Below are positions 27,059 through 35,515 of a stretch of DNA of 64,000 nucleotides, piece by piece. The DNA comes from Acinetobacter sp. C32I (lineage in GTDB: Bacteria > Pseudomonadota > Gammaproteobacteria > Pseudomonadales > Moraxellaceae), in the NCBI RefSeq assembly GCF_023702715.1, contig NZ_CP098480.1:3720001-3784000 (forward strand), given 5' to 3'. The notes below the pieces were generated by a model, which had not been told where the DNA came from, made no database searches, and saw only the letters and a list, made by a program, of their open reading frames with translations. Numbering within the stretch: the first letter of the stretch is position 1; each line of letters begins with the position of its first letter. Made by a program: the position numbers and the translations under genes.

Positions 27059-28117
27059 ATGAAATTGAGTCGTATTGCACTTGCTATGCTTGTTGCTGCT
27101 CCTTTAGCTGCTGCGAACGCGGGCGTAACAGTAACTCCATTAATGCTTGGTTACACATTCCAAGATTCTAAACACAACAACAGTGTTAATAATTTGACTA
27201 ATGGCGCAGAAATTCAAGACGACTTGTTCGTTGGTGCTGCATTAGGTATCGAATTAACACCTTGGTTAGGTTTTGAAGCTGAATATAACCAAGTGAAAGG
27301 TGATGTAGACGGTGCTACTCCTAACGCTGAATACAAGCAACAACAAATCAATGGTAACTTCTATGTTACTTCTGATTTAATCACTAAAAACTATGACAGC
27401 AAAATCAAGCCTTATGTATTATTAGGTGCTGGTCACTACAAATATACATTCCAAGATGCTAGCTCTACTCAATTAGATCGTGCTGGTCGTGGTCTAAAAG
27501 AAGAAGGTACTCTGGGTAATGCAGGTTTTGGTGCTTTCTGGCGCTTAAACGATGCTTTATCTCTTCGTACAGAAGCTCGTGGTACTTATAACATCGACGA
27601 AGACTTCTGGAACTATACAGCACTTGCTGGTTTAAACGTAGTTCTTGGTGGTCACTTGAAGCCAGCTGCGCCAGTTGTAGAAGTTGCTCCAGTTGAACCA
27701 ACTCCAGTTGCTCCACAACCACAAGAGTTAACTGAAGATCTTAACATGGAACTTCGCGTATTCTTCGATACGAACAAGTCTGACATCAAGCCACAATACA
27801 AGTCTGAAATCGCTAAGGTTGCTGAGAAATTAGCTGAATACCCGAATGCGACAGCTCGTATTGAAGGTCACACAGATAATACTGGTCCACGTAAGTTGAA
27901 CGAACGTTTATCTTTAGCGCGTGCTAACTCTGTTAAGTCTGCACTTGTGAATGAATACAACGTAAATGCAACTCGTTTGACAACTCAAGGTTTCGCTTGG
28001 GATCAACCGATTGCTGACAACAAGACTAAAGAAGGTCGTGCTATGAACCGTCGCGTATTCGCTGCGATTTCTGGTAGCCGTACTGTTCTTGTACAACCAG
28101 GTCAACAAGCTCAATAA
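27059..28117 (+). CDS. ompA: OmpA family outer-membrane protein, copy 1
   Basis: This 352-residue protein links outer membrane and peptidoglycan. It has a signal peptide of 22 residues ([12 protein letters not shown]), an eight-stranded barrel (about 23-200), a Pro/Val hinge ([18 protein letters not shown]) and the OmpA-like C-terminal domain (about 228-340). That domain has the diaminopimelate-binding Asp in EGHTDNTG and Arg in [16 protein letters not shown]. This matches the major OmpA of Acinetobacter. GGAGGATATCC gives a strong ribosome binding site. A second ompA gene follows 448 bp downstream with an identical C-terminal end. Confidence 0.95.
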   Translation: MKLSRIALAMLVAAPLAAANAGVTVTPLMLGYTFQDSKHNNSVNNLTNGAEIQDDLFVGAALGIELTPWLGFEAEYNQVKGDVDGATPNAEYKQQQINGNFYVTSDLITKNYDSKIKPYVLLGAGHYKYTFQDASSTQLDRAGRGLKEEGTLGNAGFGAFWRLNDALSLRTEARGTYNIDEDFWNYTALAGLNVVLGGHLKPAAPVVEVAPVEPTPVAPQPQELTEDLNMELRVFFDTNKSDIKPQYKSEIAKVAEKLAEYPNATARIEGHTDNTGPRKLNERLSLARANSVKSALVNEYNVNATRLTTQGFAWDQPIADNKTKEGRAMNRRVFAAISGSRTVLVQPGQQAQ

Positions 28118-28134
28118 TTTGAGTTTATGAACTG

Positions 28135-28166
28135 AAAAAAAGCGACTCGTTAGAGTCGCTTTTTTT
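28135..28166 (+). terminator. Terminator of ompA copy 1
   Basis: The 14-bp stem (seven A plus GCGACTC, paired with GAGTCGC plus seven T) lies 17 nt after the stop codon. It is repeated almost identically after ompA copy 2. Confidence 0.93.
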
Positions 28167-28565
28167 ATGGATATATAGGTTTTTGTAGCATTGATGTAAA
28201 ACTAAAACATAAGGATTCAAAACTAGAATAATCTTGCCTTAACTTTGGATACATTGTGGGAATTATTTAGTTTTATTGAAAAGATTTTGCTACCTTGTTA
28301 AAATTTTGATTAAAAAGTGATAAGCTCTCACAGCTTTATTAGATGTTGTTAAAATAGAATTTTCTAGATTTTTGGGAGAGAAATAAGTGGTTTTTTCAGT
28401 GGCTGCTAACTAAATGTTGTCAAATACTTGGAAAATTGATCAAGTATTTGTATGATTCAACATAAAGTGAATGACTGAAAAAGATACAATAAGATTATTT
28501 CTCAGTATTCAAAAACTATTAGAGTTTAGAGAACAAACAATTTTTTGTTTTTTGGAGGATATTCC
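28167..28565 (+). promoter_or_regulatory. Spacer and promoter region of ompA copy 2
   Basis: About 400 bp without a gene. It contains a copy of the ompA promoter module: TTGGAA at 28428-28433, 17-bp spacer, TATGAT at 28451-28456, with a perfect 10-bp dyad (CAAATACTTG at 28421-28430 with CAAGTATTTG at 28441-28450). The leader would be about 103 nt, ending in TTGGAGGATATTCC. Confidence 0.65.
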
Positions 28566-29666
28566 ATGAAAATGAGTCGTATTGCACTTGCTATGCTTGT
28601 TGCTGCTCCTTTAGCTGCTGCGAATGCGGGTGTAACAGTCACTCCATTAATGCTTGGTTATCACTGGTACCCTGAGAATGCTCAGGATAAGATGCGTGAT
28701 ACTTTGCGTGATCGCGATCCTCAAGGTCGTGGTGATGCTGGCAGTTTAAAAAATGGTGTTGCGTTACAAAGTGATTTACTTGTTGGTGCTGCTATTGGTG
28801 TGGAATTAACACCTTGGTTACAAGCAGAGATTGAATATCAACAAACTAAAGCTGATGCAGCTCGTAATGAAAAAACCAATTTCAATGGCCAGCCTTGGGA
28901 TGCAAAGCAACAAACTTTAAGTTTGAATGCAATTGCTACGGCTGACGTATTCACTGGTAACTATGACAGCAAAATCAAGCCATATGCTTTATTAGGTGTT
29001 GGTCATTCTAAAATCACAATTGATAACCCAGGTTGGGATCGTCGTTCATATGACACTATCAGCAACTTAGGTGGTGGTGTGTTATGGCAAGTGAATGATG
29101 CTTTAACACTTCGTACAGAAGGTCGTGCGGTTTATAATTACGACAACAAATGGTGGGAAGGTCAAGCCTTGGCGGCACTTCAAGTTGTTGTTGGTGGTCA
29201 CTTGAAACCTGCTGCTGCTCCAGTGGTAGAGGTTGCTCCAGTTGAACCAACTCCAGTTGCTCCACAACCACAAGAGTTAACTGAAGATCTTAACATGGAA
29301 CTTCGTGTATTCTTTGATACGAATAAATCAGTTATCAAACCACAATACAAGACTGAAATCGCTAAGGTTGCTGAGAAGTTAGCTGAGTTCCCGAATGCGA
29401 CAGCACGTATTGAAGGTCACACAGATAACACTGGTCCACGTAAGTTGAACGAACGTTTATCTTTAGCGCGTGCTAACTCTGTTAAGTCTGCACTTGTGAA
29501 TGAATACAACGTAAATGCAACTCGTTTGACAACTCAAGGTTTCGCTTGGGATCAACCGATTGCTGACAACAAGACTAAAGAAGGTCGTGCTATGAACCGT
29601 CGCGTATTCGCTGCGATTTCTGGTAGCCGTACTGTTCTTGTACAACCAGGTCAACAAGCTCAATAA
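28566..29666 (+). CDS. ompA: OmpA family outer-membrane protein, copy 2
   Basis: This 366-residue paralogue of the upstream OmpA starts at MKMSRIA, preceded by GGAGG. The signal peptide is nearly identical to copy 1. The barrel has diverged strongly: it is Trp-rich with different loops, for example [20 protein letters not shown] and [11 protein letters not shown]. The hinge and peptidoglycan-binding domain match copy 1, and the last 270 nt up to the terminator are identical in DNA. Surface loops therefore differ while the wall anchor is the same. Which of the two is the main OmpA is not clear; copy 1 has the more typical length. Confidence 0.93.
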   Translation: MKMSRIALAMLVAAPLAAANAGVTVTPLMLGYHWYPENAQDKMRDTLRDRDPQGRGDAGSLKNGVALQSDLLVGAAIGVELTPWLQAEIEYQQTKADAARNEKTNFNGQPWDAKQQTLSLNAIATADVFTGNYDSKIKPYALLGVGHSKITIDNPGWDRRSYDTISNLGGGVLWQVNDALTLRTEGRAVYNYDNKWWEGQALAALQVVVGGHLKPAAAPVVEVAPVEPTPVAPQPQELTEDLNMELRVFFDTNKSVIKPQYKTEIAKVAEKLAEFPNATARIEGHTDNTGPRKLNERLSLARANSVKSALVNEYNVNATRLTTQGFAWDQPIADNKTKEGRAMNRRVFAAISGSRTVLVQPGQQAQ

Positions 29667-29683
29667 TTTGAGTTTATGAACTG

Positions 29684-29715
29684 AAAAAAAGCGACTCGTC
29701 AGAGTCGCTTTTTTT
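29684..29715 (+). terminator. Terminator of ompA copy 2
   Basis: This is the same 14-bp stem as after copy 1, differing only in one loop base (GTCA for GTTA). Confidence 0.93.
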
Positions 29716-29803
29716 ATATGAGGGGGCTAGGGCTAGGTAATAAAACATTGAGATTCTCCTTTGTATTTAATGGTTTTAAAATATTTCAATAACGATTAAT
29801 GAT

Positions 29804-29962
29804 TTACCATCTCTCTTTTTTTAGCTGCTGCTTGGTATTTTGTCTTTCACGCCGATGCTGAGCACGAGGTTTTTCTGTTTCATGAACTCCACCTTTGTGT
29901 AAGAGAGGAGAAAGTGCTACGGGATTACGAGCTTTAATTTTTGGCATTTCTTTGAGTTTCAT
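29804..29962 (-). CDS. Small, very basic protein downstream of rtcB
   Basis: This is a 52-residue protein with about sixteen Lys/Arg and three His. It contains the phrase ARNPVALSPLLHKGGVHE followed by a basic helix (RAQHRRERQNTKQQLKK). AAAGGATAATCAC precedes MKLKEMPK, and it starts 4 nt after the rtcB stop codon, so it is very probably co-transcribed. The charge and size suggest RNA or ribosome binding, which would fit an RNA-repair operon, but I do not recognise the family. The longer frame from 30013 lies inside rtcB and is rejected. Confidence 0.7.
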   Translation of the reverse strand: MKLKEMPKIKARNPVALSPLLHKGGVHETEKPRAQHRRERQNTKQQLKKERW

Positions 29963-29966
29963 GTGA

Positions 29967-31172
29967 TTATCCTTTGATACATAAAATTTGTTTGAGGGTA
30001 TGTACAATTTCAATCAAATCAGATTGATTGGCCATGACTTGATCAATATCTTTATAGGCAGCAGGAATTTCATCAATCACCGCACTGTCTTTACGACATT
30101 CGATCCCTTGGGTTTGCTGAATCAAATCATCCTGACTAAATAGCAATTTGGCTTTGCTGCGGCTCATCTTGCGTCCTGCGCCATGTGAGCATGAACAGAA
30201 GGACTCAGGATTGGCCTTACCTTTTACAATATAGGAGCGTGCTCCCATTGAGCCAGGAATAATGCCTAACTCATCCAGTCCTGCCCGAATGGCTCCTTTA
30301 CGGGTGATGAGCAGGTCTTCACCATGGTGAGTTTCTTGACTGACGTAATTGTGGTGGCAGTTAATTGCTTCTTTGGTCATTTGAAAAGGTGGTAGCAGTG
30401 GGCGGATTGCCTCTAAAATCAGACGCATCATTTCACGTCGATTTTCAAATGCATATTCTTGTGCCCATTCCACGGCTTCAACATAATCATTAAAGCTATT
30501 TGAGCCTTCAGCAAAATAGCTCAAATCTTTATCTGGCACATGGCCAAAACGGTGTTGTGCTTCTTTCTTTGCCAGTTCAATGAAGTAGGTTCCAATGACA
30601 TTACCTAAACCACGACTGCCAGAATGTAGCATCACCCAAACATCCTGATTTTCATCAAGGCAGAGTTCGATGAAGTGATTCCCACCGCCTAAAGTTCCCA
30701 GTTGTTTTTGCCAAGTTGCATCAAACTTTCTTAACATTCGAACTAAGCCGGGATGTTTTTTAATGATCGGTTGTAAGCGTTTTTCAAGTGGGATGATACT
30801 TGAAGCTTTTGCTTTCACTTGTTTGTGTAATTCAAAGCCTACAGGGACTTTGCGTTCGATCGCATGACGCAGAGGTGCAAGGTTATCTGAAAGCTGTGAA
30901 GCTTTTAGATTGAGCCTTATTGCGTTCATTCCACAACCAATATCAACACCGACAGCGGCAGGAATGATTGCATGCTTGGTTGGAATGACGCTGCCTACGG
31001 TGGCACCTTTACCCACATGTACATCAGGCATCACGGCAATATGCGAATAAACAAATTGCAGTTGTGCCATCTTTTTGAGTTGTTCAATGCTTTCGCTATC
31101 AATATCGGTCGTGAAAATTTTCACTGGAACGCCATATTGTGCATCGGCATTGAGTATTTTTTGTATGCCCAT
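29967..31172 (-). CDS. rtcB: RtcB family RNA ligase
   Basis: This 401-residue RtcB joins RNA 2',3'-cyclic-phosphate and 5'-OH ends with GTP and Mn2+. Metal ligands are visible in GVDIGCGMNAI (Asp77, Cys80), GGGNHFIELC and LHSGSRGLG. SCSHGAGR contains the His that is guanylylated. It is slightly shorter than the E. coli enzyme (408). No rtcA or rtcR is adjacent. A terminated leader RNA with its own promoter precedes it (31214-31410), suggesting transcriptional attenuation instead of the sigma-54 RtcR control of E. coli. A 52-residue basic protein follows. Confidence 0.93.
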   Translation of the reverse strand: MGIQKILNADAQYGVPVKIFTTDIDSESIEQLKKMAQLQFVYSHIAVMPDVHVGKGATVGSVIPTKHAIIPAAVGVDIGCGMNAIRLNLKASQLSDNLAPLRHAIERKVPVGFELHKQVKAKASSIIPLEKRLQPIIKKHPGLVRMLRKFDATWQKQLGTLGGGNHFIELCLDENQDVWVMLHSGSRGLGNVIGTYFIELAKKEAQHRFGHVPDKDLSYFAEGSNSFNDYVEAVEWAQEYAFENRREMMRLILEAIRPLLPPFQMTKEAINCHHNYVSQETHHGEDLLITRKGAIRAGLDELGIIPGSMGARSYIVKGKANPESFCSCSHGAGRKMSRSKAKLLFSQDDLIQQTQGIECRKDSAVIDEIPAAYKDIDQVMANQSDLIEIVHTLKQILCIKG

Positions 31173-31213
31173 TTTCTTGTCTCGGGATATTTTAATTTTT
31201 CGTCCGAATAGGC

Positions 31214-31376
31214 ATAAAAAAACCTAGCGAATGCTAGGTTAAATAGAGCATTCGGACAAGTGATCAATCGATTTGTACACTTGTCCGTGAGTCGACAGTG
31301 CCAAACCTTATTGTGTGGTTCCTTGTGGTAATGGCATGTTGTCGTCCTCCTATCATGTGGTGCCGTTGAAAATATG
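31214..31376 (-). ncRNA. Structured rtcB leader RNA with candidate attenuator
   Basis: On the minus strand a transcript from about 31376 would contain, in order: an AGGAGG ribosome binding site with a nine-codon ORF (31337-31308); a perfect 10-bp hairpin CGGACAAGTG/CACTTGTCCG (31278-31287 with 31253-31262); and a terminator AACCTAGC/GCTAGGTT (31233-31240 with 31221-31228) followed by seven U. CGAATGCT (31254-31247) can instead pair with AGCATTCG (31235-31228), which destroys the terminator stem and overlaps the base of the first hairpin. It ends 41 nt before rtcB. Whether it is a leader attenuator, a free small RNA or simply the lysP terminator with chance features cannot be decided from sequence. 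Confidence 0.6.
31308..31337 (-). CDS. Nine-codon leader ORF upstream of rtcB
   Basis: The ORF encodes MPLPQGTTQ. It is preceded by GGAGG with 8 nt spacing, better than most ribosome binding sites in this window. It sits at the 5' end of the putative leader RNA, upstream of the competing hairpins, as leader peptides do. No codon run for a single amino acid is seen. Confidence 0.45.
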   Translation of the reverse strand: MPLPQGTTQ

Positions 31377-31382
31377 AGCGAG

Positions 31383-31410
31383 ATTTTACTCATATTTTCA
31401 TTTGGGTCAA
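31383..31410 (-). promoter_or_regulatory. Promoter of the rtcB leader
   Basis: On the minus strand TTGACC (31410-31405), a 16-bp spacer and TAAAAT (31388-31383) form a good sigma-70 promoter. An inverted repeat AAAATATGAG/CTCATATTTT (31369-31378 with 31389-31398) overlaps the -10 box and start, and might be an operator or the lysP terminator stem. Confidence 0.6.
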
Positions 31411-31425
31411 GTAAAAAGCGGTTTT

Positions 31426-32883
31426 TTATTCGCCTTCTTTCACATTCATATCTTTATAAGCAATCAGTTTGGTCTTGTGTTTCCACTTATAGCCCAGCCA
31501 AATCGCCAAGAATAATGGAATACTAATATAGGTTGAAATTAAACCTAACCAGTCAATTTTTCCGCCAAGTAAAGCTTGGTAGTTTTGACCTAAGATGATG
31601 ATTGAACAAAGAATAAATGCAAACCAAGGTGCAAATGGGAAGAATTTGGCACGGTAAGCCAGATCTTCAACTTTATAGCCTTGAGCAATATAGCCTTTAC
31701 GGAAACGATAATGTGAAATCGCAATGCCTAGCCATACAATGAAACCACACATCCCTGACATGTTGAGTAACCAGTTAAAGACCTGTTTCTCGCCAATAAA
31801 GGTGGTCAGGAAGCACAGTGCAGCAACCGCAGTGGTTGCATAGAGTGCATTCATTGGTACGCCACGGCCATCCAGTTTGGAGAACCATTTTGGCGCGCGG
31901 CCTTCTTTTGCCATATCAAATAACATACGGGTAGAGGAATACATGCCCGAGTTACCAGCAGATAAGATTGCACTGAGAATCACCGCATTCATTAAGCTTG
32001 CAGCAAAGGCAAAGCCTGCTTTTTCATACAATAAGGTGAATGGTGAGAGGGCAATATCTTCACTTTGCGCTGCTTTTAATAGCAGTGGATCATCATAGCT
32101 GACTAATGTACCGATGATGAAAATACAAAGGATATAGAACAGTAAAATACGCCAGAAGATTTGTTTAATTGCCAATGGAATGGTCTTTTTAGGATCTTTG
32201 GATTCACCTGCTGCAACCCCAACCATTTCAGTTCCCTGAAAGGAGAATCCAGCAATCATGGCCACACCGATCAAGGCTTGCAAACCACCGACAAAAGGCG
32301 CTTCTTTATAAGTCCAGTGCTGAAATACCGATACATTTGGTGTCATCATGATTTTGAAAATCATCCAGATACCAATAATGATAAACACAATAATCGCAAT
32401 TACTTTGATCAAGGAGAATAAAAATTCACTCTCACCAAAGCCTTTGACGGTTAAGGCGTTAATACCAAAAATAATGGCAAGGAAAATGGCACTCCAGTAG
32501 AACCCCGGAATATCGGGGAACCAGAATTTCATGATGAACTGGACGGCAACCAATTCAAAGGCAACCGTAATCGCCCAGTTGTACCAATAGTTCCAACCCA
32601 AGGCAAAACCAAAGCCATCTTCGACATAGCGGCTACCATAGGTAAAGAATGCACCCGATGTTGGATTGTGCGTGGCTAACTCACCTAAGCTGGTCATCAA
32701 GAAATAAATCATGATCCCGATGAGGGCGTAGGCCAATAATGCGCCACCAGGACCTGCATTGGCAATGGTTGAACCTGACGCAAGGAATAAGCCTGTGCCG
32801 ATCGATCCACCAATGGCAATCATGTTCAGGTGTCGAGCCCCGAGCTTGCGCTGAAGGTGTTGAGGAGCAGATGTATCGCTCAT
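31426..32883 (-). CDS. lysP: Lysine-specific permease (APC family)
   Basis: This 485-residue amino acid permease has twelve hydrophobic helices. It is very close to E. coli LysP: ARHLNMIAIGGSIGTGLFLASGSTI at the N-terminus, GFALGWNYWYNWAITVAFELVA, GVAMIAGFSFQGTEMVGVAAGESKDP, FWRILLFYIL and LSAGNSGMYSSTRMLFDMA all match by memory of that protein. It imports L-lysine with protons. In E. coli LysP also senses lysine for CadC; no cad genes are present here. It lies 18 bp downstream of rsmC on the same strand and may be co-transcribed with it. Confidence 0.85.
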   Translation of the reverse strand: MSDTSAPQHLQRKLGARHLNMIAIGGSIGTGLFLASGSTIANAGPGGALLAYALIGIMIYFLMTSLGELATHNPTSGAFFTYGSRYVEDGFGFALGWNYWYNWAITVAFELVAVQFIMKFWFPDIPGFYWSAIFLAIIFGINALTVKGFGESEFLFSLIKVIAIIVFIIIGIWMIFKIMMTPNVSVFQHWTYKEAPFVGGLQALIGVAMIAGFSFQGTEMVGVAAGESKDPKKTIPLAIKQIFWRILLFYILCIFIIGTLVSYDDPLLLKAAQSEDIALSPFTLLYEKAGFAFAASLMNAVILSAILSAGNSGMYSSTRMLFDMAKEGRAPKWFSKLDGRGVPMNALYATTAVAALCFLTTFIGEKQVFNWLLNMSGMCGFIVWLGIAISHYRFRKGYIAQGYKVEDLAYRAKFFPFAPWFAFILCSIIILGQNYQALLGGKIDWLGLISTYISIPLFLAIWLGYKWKHKTKLIAYKDMNVKEGE

Positions 32884-32901
32884 AAAAATTCCTTAAACTG
32901 T

Positions 32902-33918
32902 TTATTTCGCACAGGCATATAAAACCTTGAATCCTTGTTGATCTGCCTTGACCTGACATTGGCCAAAACTTTGCTCAATGAGAGGCGGGTAATTCAAAAA
33001 ACGATTTGCCACAATCCATAATTCACCTGAGTTTTTCAGATGCTGTTTCGCACGTTGGCAAAGTTCTTCGCTTGCATCGTAATTGGTATGAATTCCCTGA
33101 TGAAAAGGCGGATTGCTGACGATCGCATCTAAATCATTCGGTGCATCCATAAAGCCAGTTACAGCTTGTAGGTTTAACTGGTTGAGATTCAGATTGTTTT
33201 TCTGAAAAGTCAGCTCAGTCGATCGTAATGCAAACGCATCAACATCAAGTGCAAAAATTTGCTGGTTTGGATTTAGCTTGGCTAAATAAGCACTAATAAT
33301 TCCGGCACCACAACCAAAGTCGGCAATCTTACCTGATTTTACTTGACTAAGGTAAGGGACTAATACGGCTGTACCGACATCTAAATGATCTTGACTAAAT
33401 ACACCAGGTAAGGCACAGACCTGTAATTGGTCTTGATCTATTTGAACTGTATAGCTTTTTAACCACTGTTCTAGTGGTTTTAACTGTTCAGTTTTTTCAA
33501 TTTTCATTTGCCATAATTGACAGTGGCGTGCGCTATCTAATTTGAGGGGCTTGCCATATTGCTGCAGTTGTTTTGCTGCTCGTTCAACACCGCCTTTTTT
33601 TTCACCGACGAGAAAAATATTTTGATCAAGTGTTAAATGACTAACGACGACGTGCAAAATATAATTAAGGAGTTCTTTTGATTTGGGAACGAAAATAACA
33701 ACCTGATCAAACGGTGCTTGCGGGAATTCAACTGAAAAATGAGAGGTAATCCCCGTGTTCAAGAACGCTTGATGATCAGCATAATTCCAAGTCCATACTG
33801 AGGCTTGGACTTTATTGGGTAAATTTTTGGCGAGTTGATCATTTGGGGCATTGATCAGTAAGACTTGCCCATTTAAATAATCTTGTTGTCTGATGACAAC
33901 TTCACTACGTGGATCCAT
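32902..33918 (-). CDS. rsmC: 16S rRNA (guanine-N2)-methyltransferase RsmC
   Basis: This 338-residue tandem methyltransferase-fold protein methylates G1207 of 16S rRNA. The catalytic C-terminal domain shows [17 protein letters not shown] (SAM-binding motif I), [11 protein letters not shown] and the NPPF motif in [23 protein letters not shown]. The N-terminal domain is the degenerate substrate-binding copy. E. coli RsmC has 343 residues. It is followed by lysP with an 18-bp gap. Confidence 0.88.
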   Translation of the reverse strand: MDPRSEVVIRQQDYLNGQVLLINAPNDQLAKNLPNKVQASVWTWNYADHQAFLNTGITSHFSVEFPQAPFDQVVIFVPKSKELLNYILHVVVSHLTLDQNIFLVGEKKGGVERAAKQLQQYGKPLKLDSARHCQLWQMKIEKTEQLKPLEQWLKSYTVQIDQDQLQVCALPGVFSQDHLDVGTAVLVPYLSQVKSGKIADFGCGAGIISAYLAKLNPNQQIFALDVDAFALRSTELTFQKNNLNLNQLNLQAVTGFMDAPNDLDAIVSNPPFHQGIHTNYDASEELCQRAKQHLKNSGELWIVANRFLNYPPLIEQSFGQCQVKADQQGFKVLYACAK

Positions 33919-33941
33919 TTTGATCTCTCATCAAAAACAAA

Positions 33942-33961
33942 GCCCAGTCGTGAAACTGGGC
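33942..33961 (-). terminator. Terminator of the xanthine/uracil permease gene
   Basis: The stem GCCCAGT/ACTGGGC with a 6-nt loop is followed on the minus strand by a T-rich tract. It lies 19 nt beyond the permease stop codon and just upstream of rsmC. Confidence 0.8.
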
Positions 33962-33980
33962 ACTTGCGATTGTTGGTTGA

Positions 33981-35339
33981 TTATTTATGTGTTTCAGGTA
34001 AAACAATATTTAAAATTAGGGCAGCGATACCACCTGTTGCAACACCTGAACTGAAAATATTCTTAAATAATTCAGGTAGGTGCTCAAGAATCTGTGGTAC
34101 TTGTGCAACACCGAGACCGAGCGCGAGTGAAATCGCAATAATCAACAAAGCACGACGGTCAAGGTGAATACTGGAAAGAATATTGATACCAGACGCAGCA
34201 ACAGCCCCAAACATCACCATGACAGCGCCACCAAGTACCGCTTGCGGTACGGCTTGAATCACGGCAGCAACAGCAGGGAATAAGCCTAGAATCACCAAGA
34301 GTACGGCAATCCAAATCCCGACATAGCGACTTGCTACACCCGTCAATTGAATCACGCCATTATTTTGTGCAAATACAGAACTTGGGAAGGTATTGAAGAT
34401 ACCTGCTAGGAAAGAGTTGGCACCGTTGACCAGTACGCCACCTTTAATGCGTTGCATCCAGATTGGGCCATCGACTGGCTGATTAGATATTTTACTGGTC
34501 GCGGTAACATCACCAATTGCTTCAAGTGAGGTGACCAGATAGATGAATGCCATCGGAATAAACAAGCTCCAAGAGAAGCTCAGTCCAAAATGCATCGGCG
34601 TTGGAATTTGAATTAAAGGAGCATCTTGCAGTACGGAGAAGTTTAAATGCCCCATAAAACCCGCCAGCACATAGCCAATCACCAGTGCAATTAAAATAGC
34701 TGAACTTTTAACCCAAATAATTCGAATGCGATTCAATAAGATAATAATGCCCAGTACAGTACATGACATGATCAAGTTATCTGCATTGGCAAAGGTGTTG
34801 TCCTGCATCGCAGTATAACCACCGCCCATGCTAATCAGCCCTTCTTTAATGAGGGTCAGACCAATCAACAGCACCACAATACCTGTGACTAATGGGGTAA
34901 TCAGCTTTTTTACCCACGGTAAAATCCGAGAAACGCCCATTTCAATAAATGAACCAGCAATCACCACCCCAAAAATGGCAGCCATCACTTGTTCAACGGG
35001 TGTACCTGCAGCAACCATTGCACTTCCAATACCAATAATTGGACCAATAAAGTTAAAACTTGTACCTTGAACAATGAGTAGCCCTGCACCAAATGGCCCA
35101 ACTTTTTTACATTGTAAAAAGGTTGCAATTCCTGAAATGATTAAAGACATCGAAAGGATCATATTGGTGTCTTCGCGAGAGACGCCAAGTGCTAAACAAA
35201 TCAGTAAACCGGGGGTGACAATTGGGACTAAAATCGCCAAAAGATGCTGTAAAGCGGCTAAAAATGCAACAAAAGGTTTCGGGCGATCATTGAGCCCGTA
35301 GACCAGATCAAGCTGCTGCTGAGGTTGTGAATTCGACAT
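33981..35339 (-). CDS. Xanthine/uracil permease, NCS2 (NAT) family
   Basis: This 452-residue nucleobase:cation symporter has about fourteen hydrophobic segments. Family hallmarks are QGTSFNFIGPIIGIG, the helix-8 region LEAIGDVTATSKISNQPVDG with the substrate Glu, and the NAT signature QNNGVIQLTGVASRYVG. It resembles XanP/XanQ/UacT, pointing to xanthine or uric acid rather than uracil, but this is not certain. I chose MSNSQPQ as the start, eight codons inside the frame; neither ATG has a clear ribosome binding site. It is divergent from typA. Confidence 0.85.
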   Translation of the reverse strand: MSNSQPQQQLDLVYGLNDRPKPFVAFLAALQHLLAILVPIVTPGLLICLALGVSREDTNMILSMSLIISGIATFLQCKKVGPFGAGLLIVQGTSFNFIGPIIGIGSAMVAAGTPVEQVMAAIFGVVIAGSFIEMGVSRILPWVKKLITPLVTGIVVLLIGLTLIKEGLISMGGGYTAMQDNTFANADNLIMSCTVLGIIILLNRIRIIWVKSSAILIALVIGYVLAGFMGHLNFSVLQDAPLIQIPTPMHFGLSFSWSLFIPMAFIYLVTSLEAIGDVTATSKISNQPVDGPIWMQRIKGGVLVNGANSFLAGIFNTFPSSVFAQNNGVIQLTGVASRYVGIWIAVLLVILGLFPAVAAVIQAVPQAVLGGAVMVMFGAVAASGINILSSIHLDRRALLIIAISLALGLGVAQVPQILEHLPELFKNIFSSGVATGGIAALILNIVLPETHK

Positions 35340-35476
35340 GGGAGTATAAAAAGCGAGAGGCATTAGTGGAATATTCTAATAGAGTTAGCTCGCTTTACCA
35401 ACGATTCTATGACACTTCGTCAGAAAAAAAGTGCACTGTCAATAAACTGTCACTACTAAAGTTTAGTATTTTTCTG

Positions 35477-35482
35477 TATAAT
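35477..35482 (+). promoter_or_regulatory. Probable -10 box of typA
   Basis: A consensus TATAAT lies 34 nt before the typA ATG. The -35 region at 16-18 bp spacing (CTACTA) is poor, so an activator or upstream element may help. The assignment is tentative. Confidence 0.4.
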
Positions 35483-35515
35483 TTGCCCTCAAATTTAAAG
35501 CGTATCGAATTTTAC

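Noticed and set aside
31220..31310. tRNA-like look of the plus strand (GGTTAAATAGAGCATTC...)
   Set aside because: No cloverleaf, T-loop consensus or CCA end; the similarity comes from the attenuator hairpins.
31121..31393. 90-codon minus-strand frame over the rtcB leader
   Set aside because: It starts upstream of the likely transcription start, overlaps the terminator and rtcB in another frame, and has no ribosome binding site or family-like sequence.
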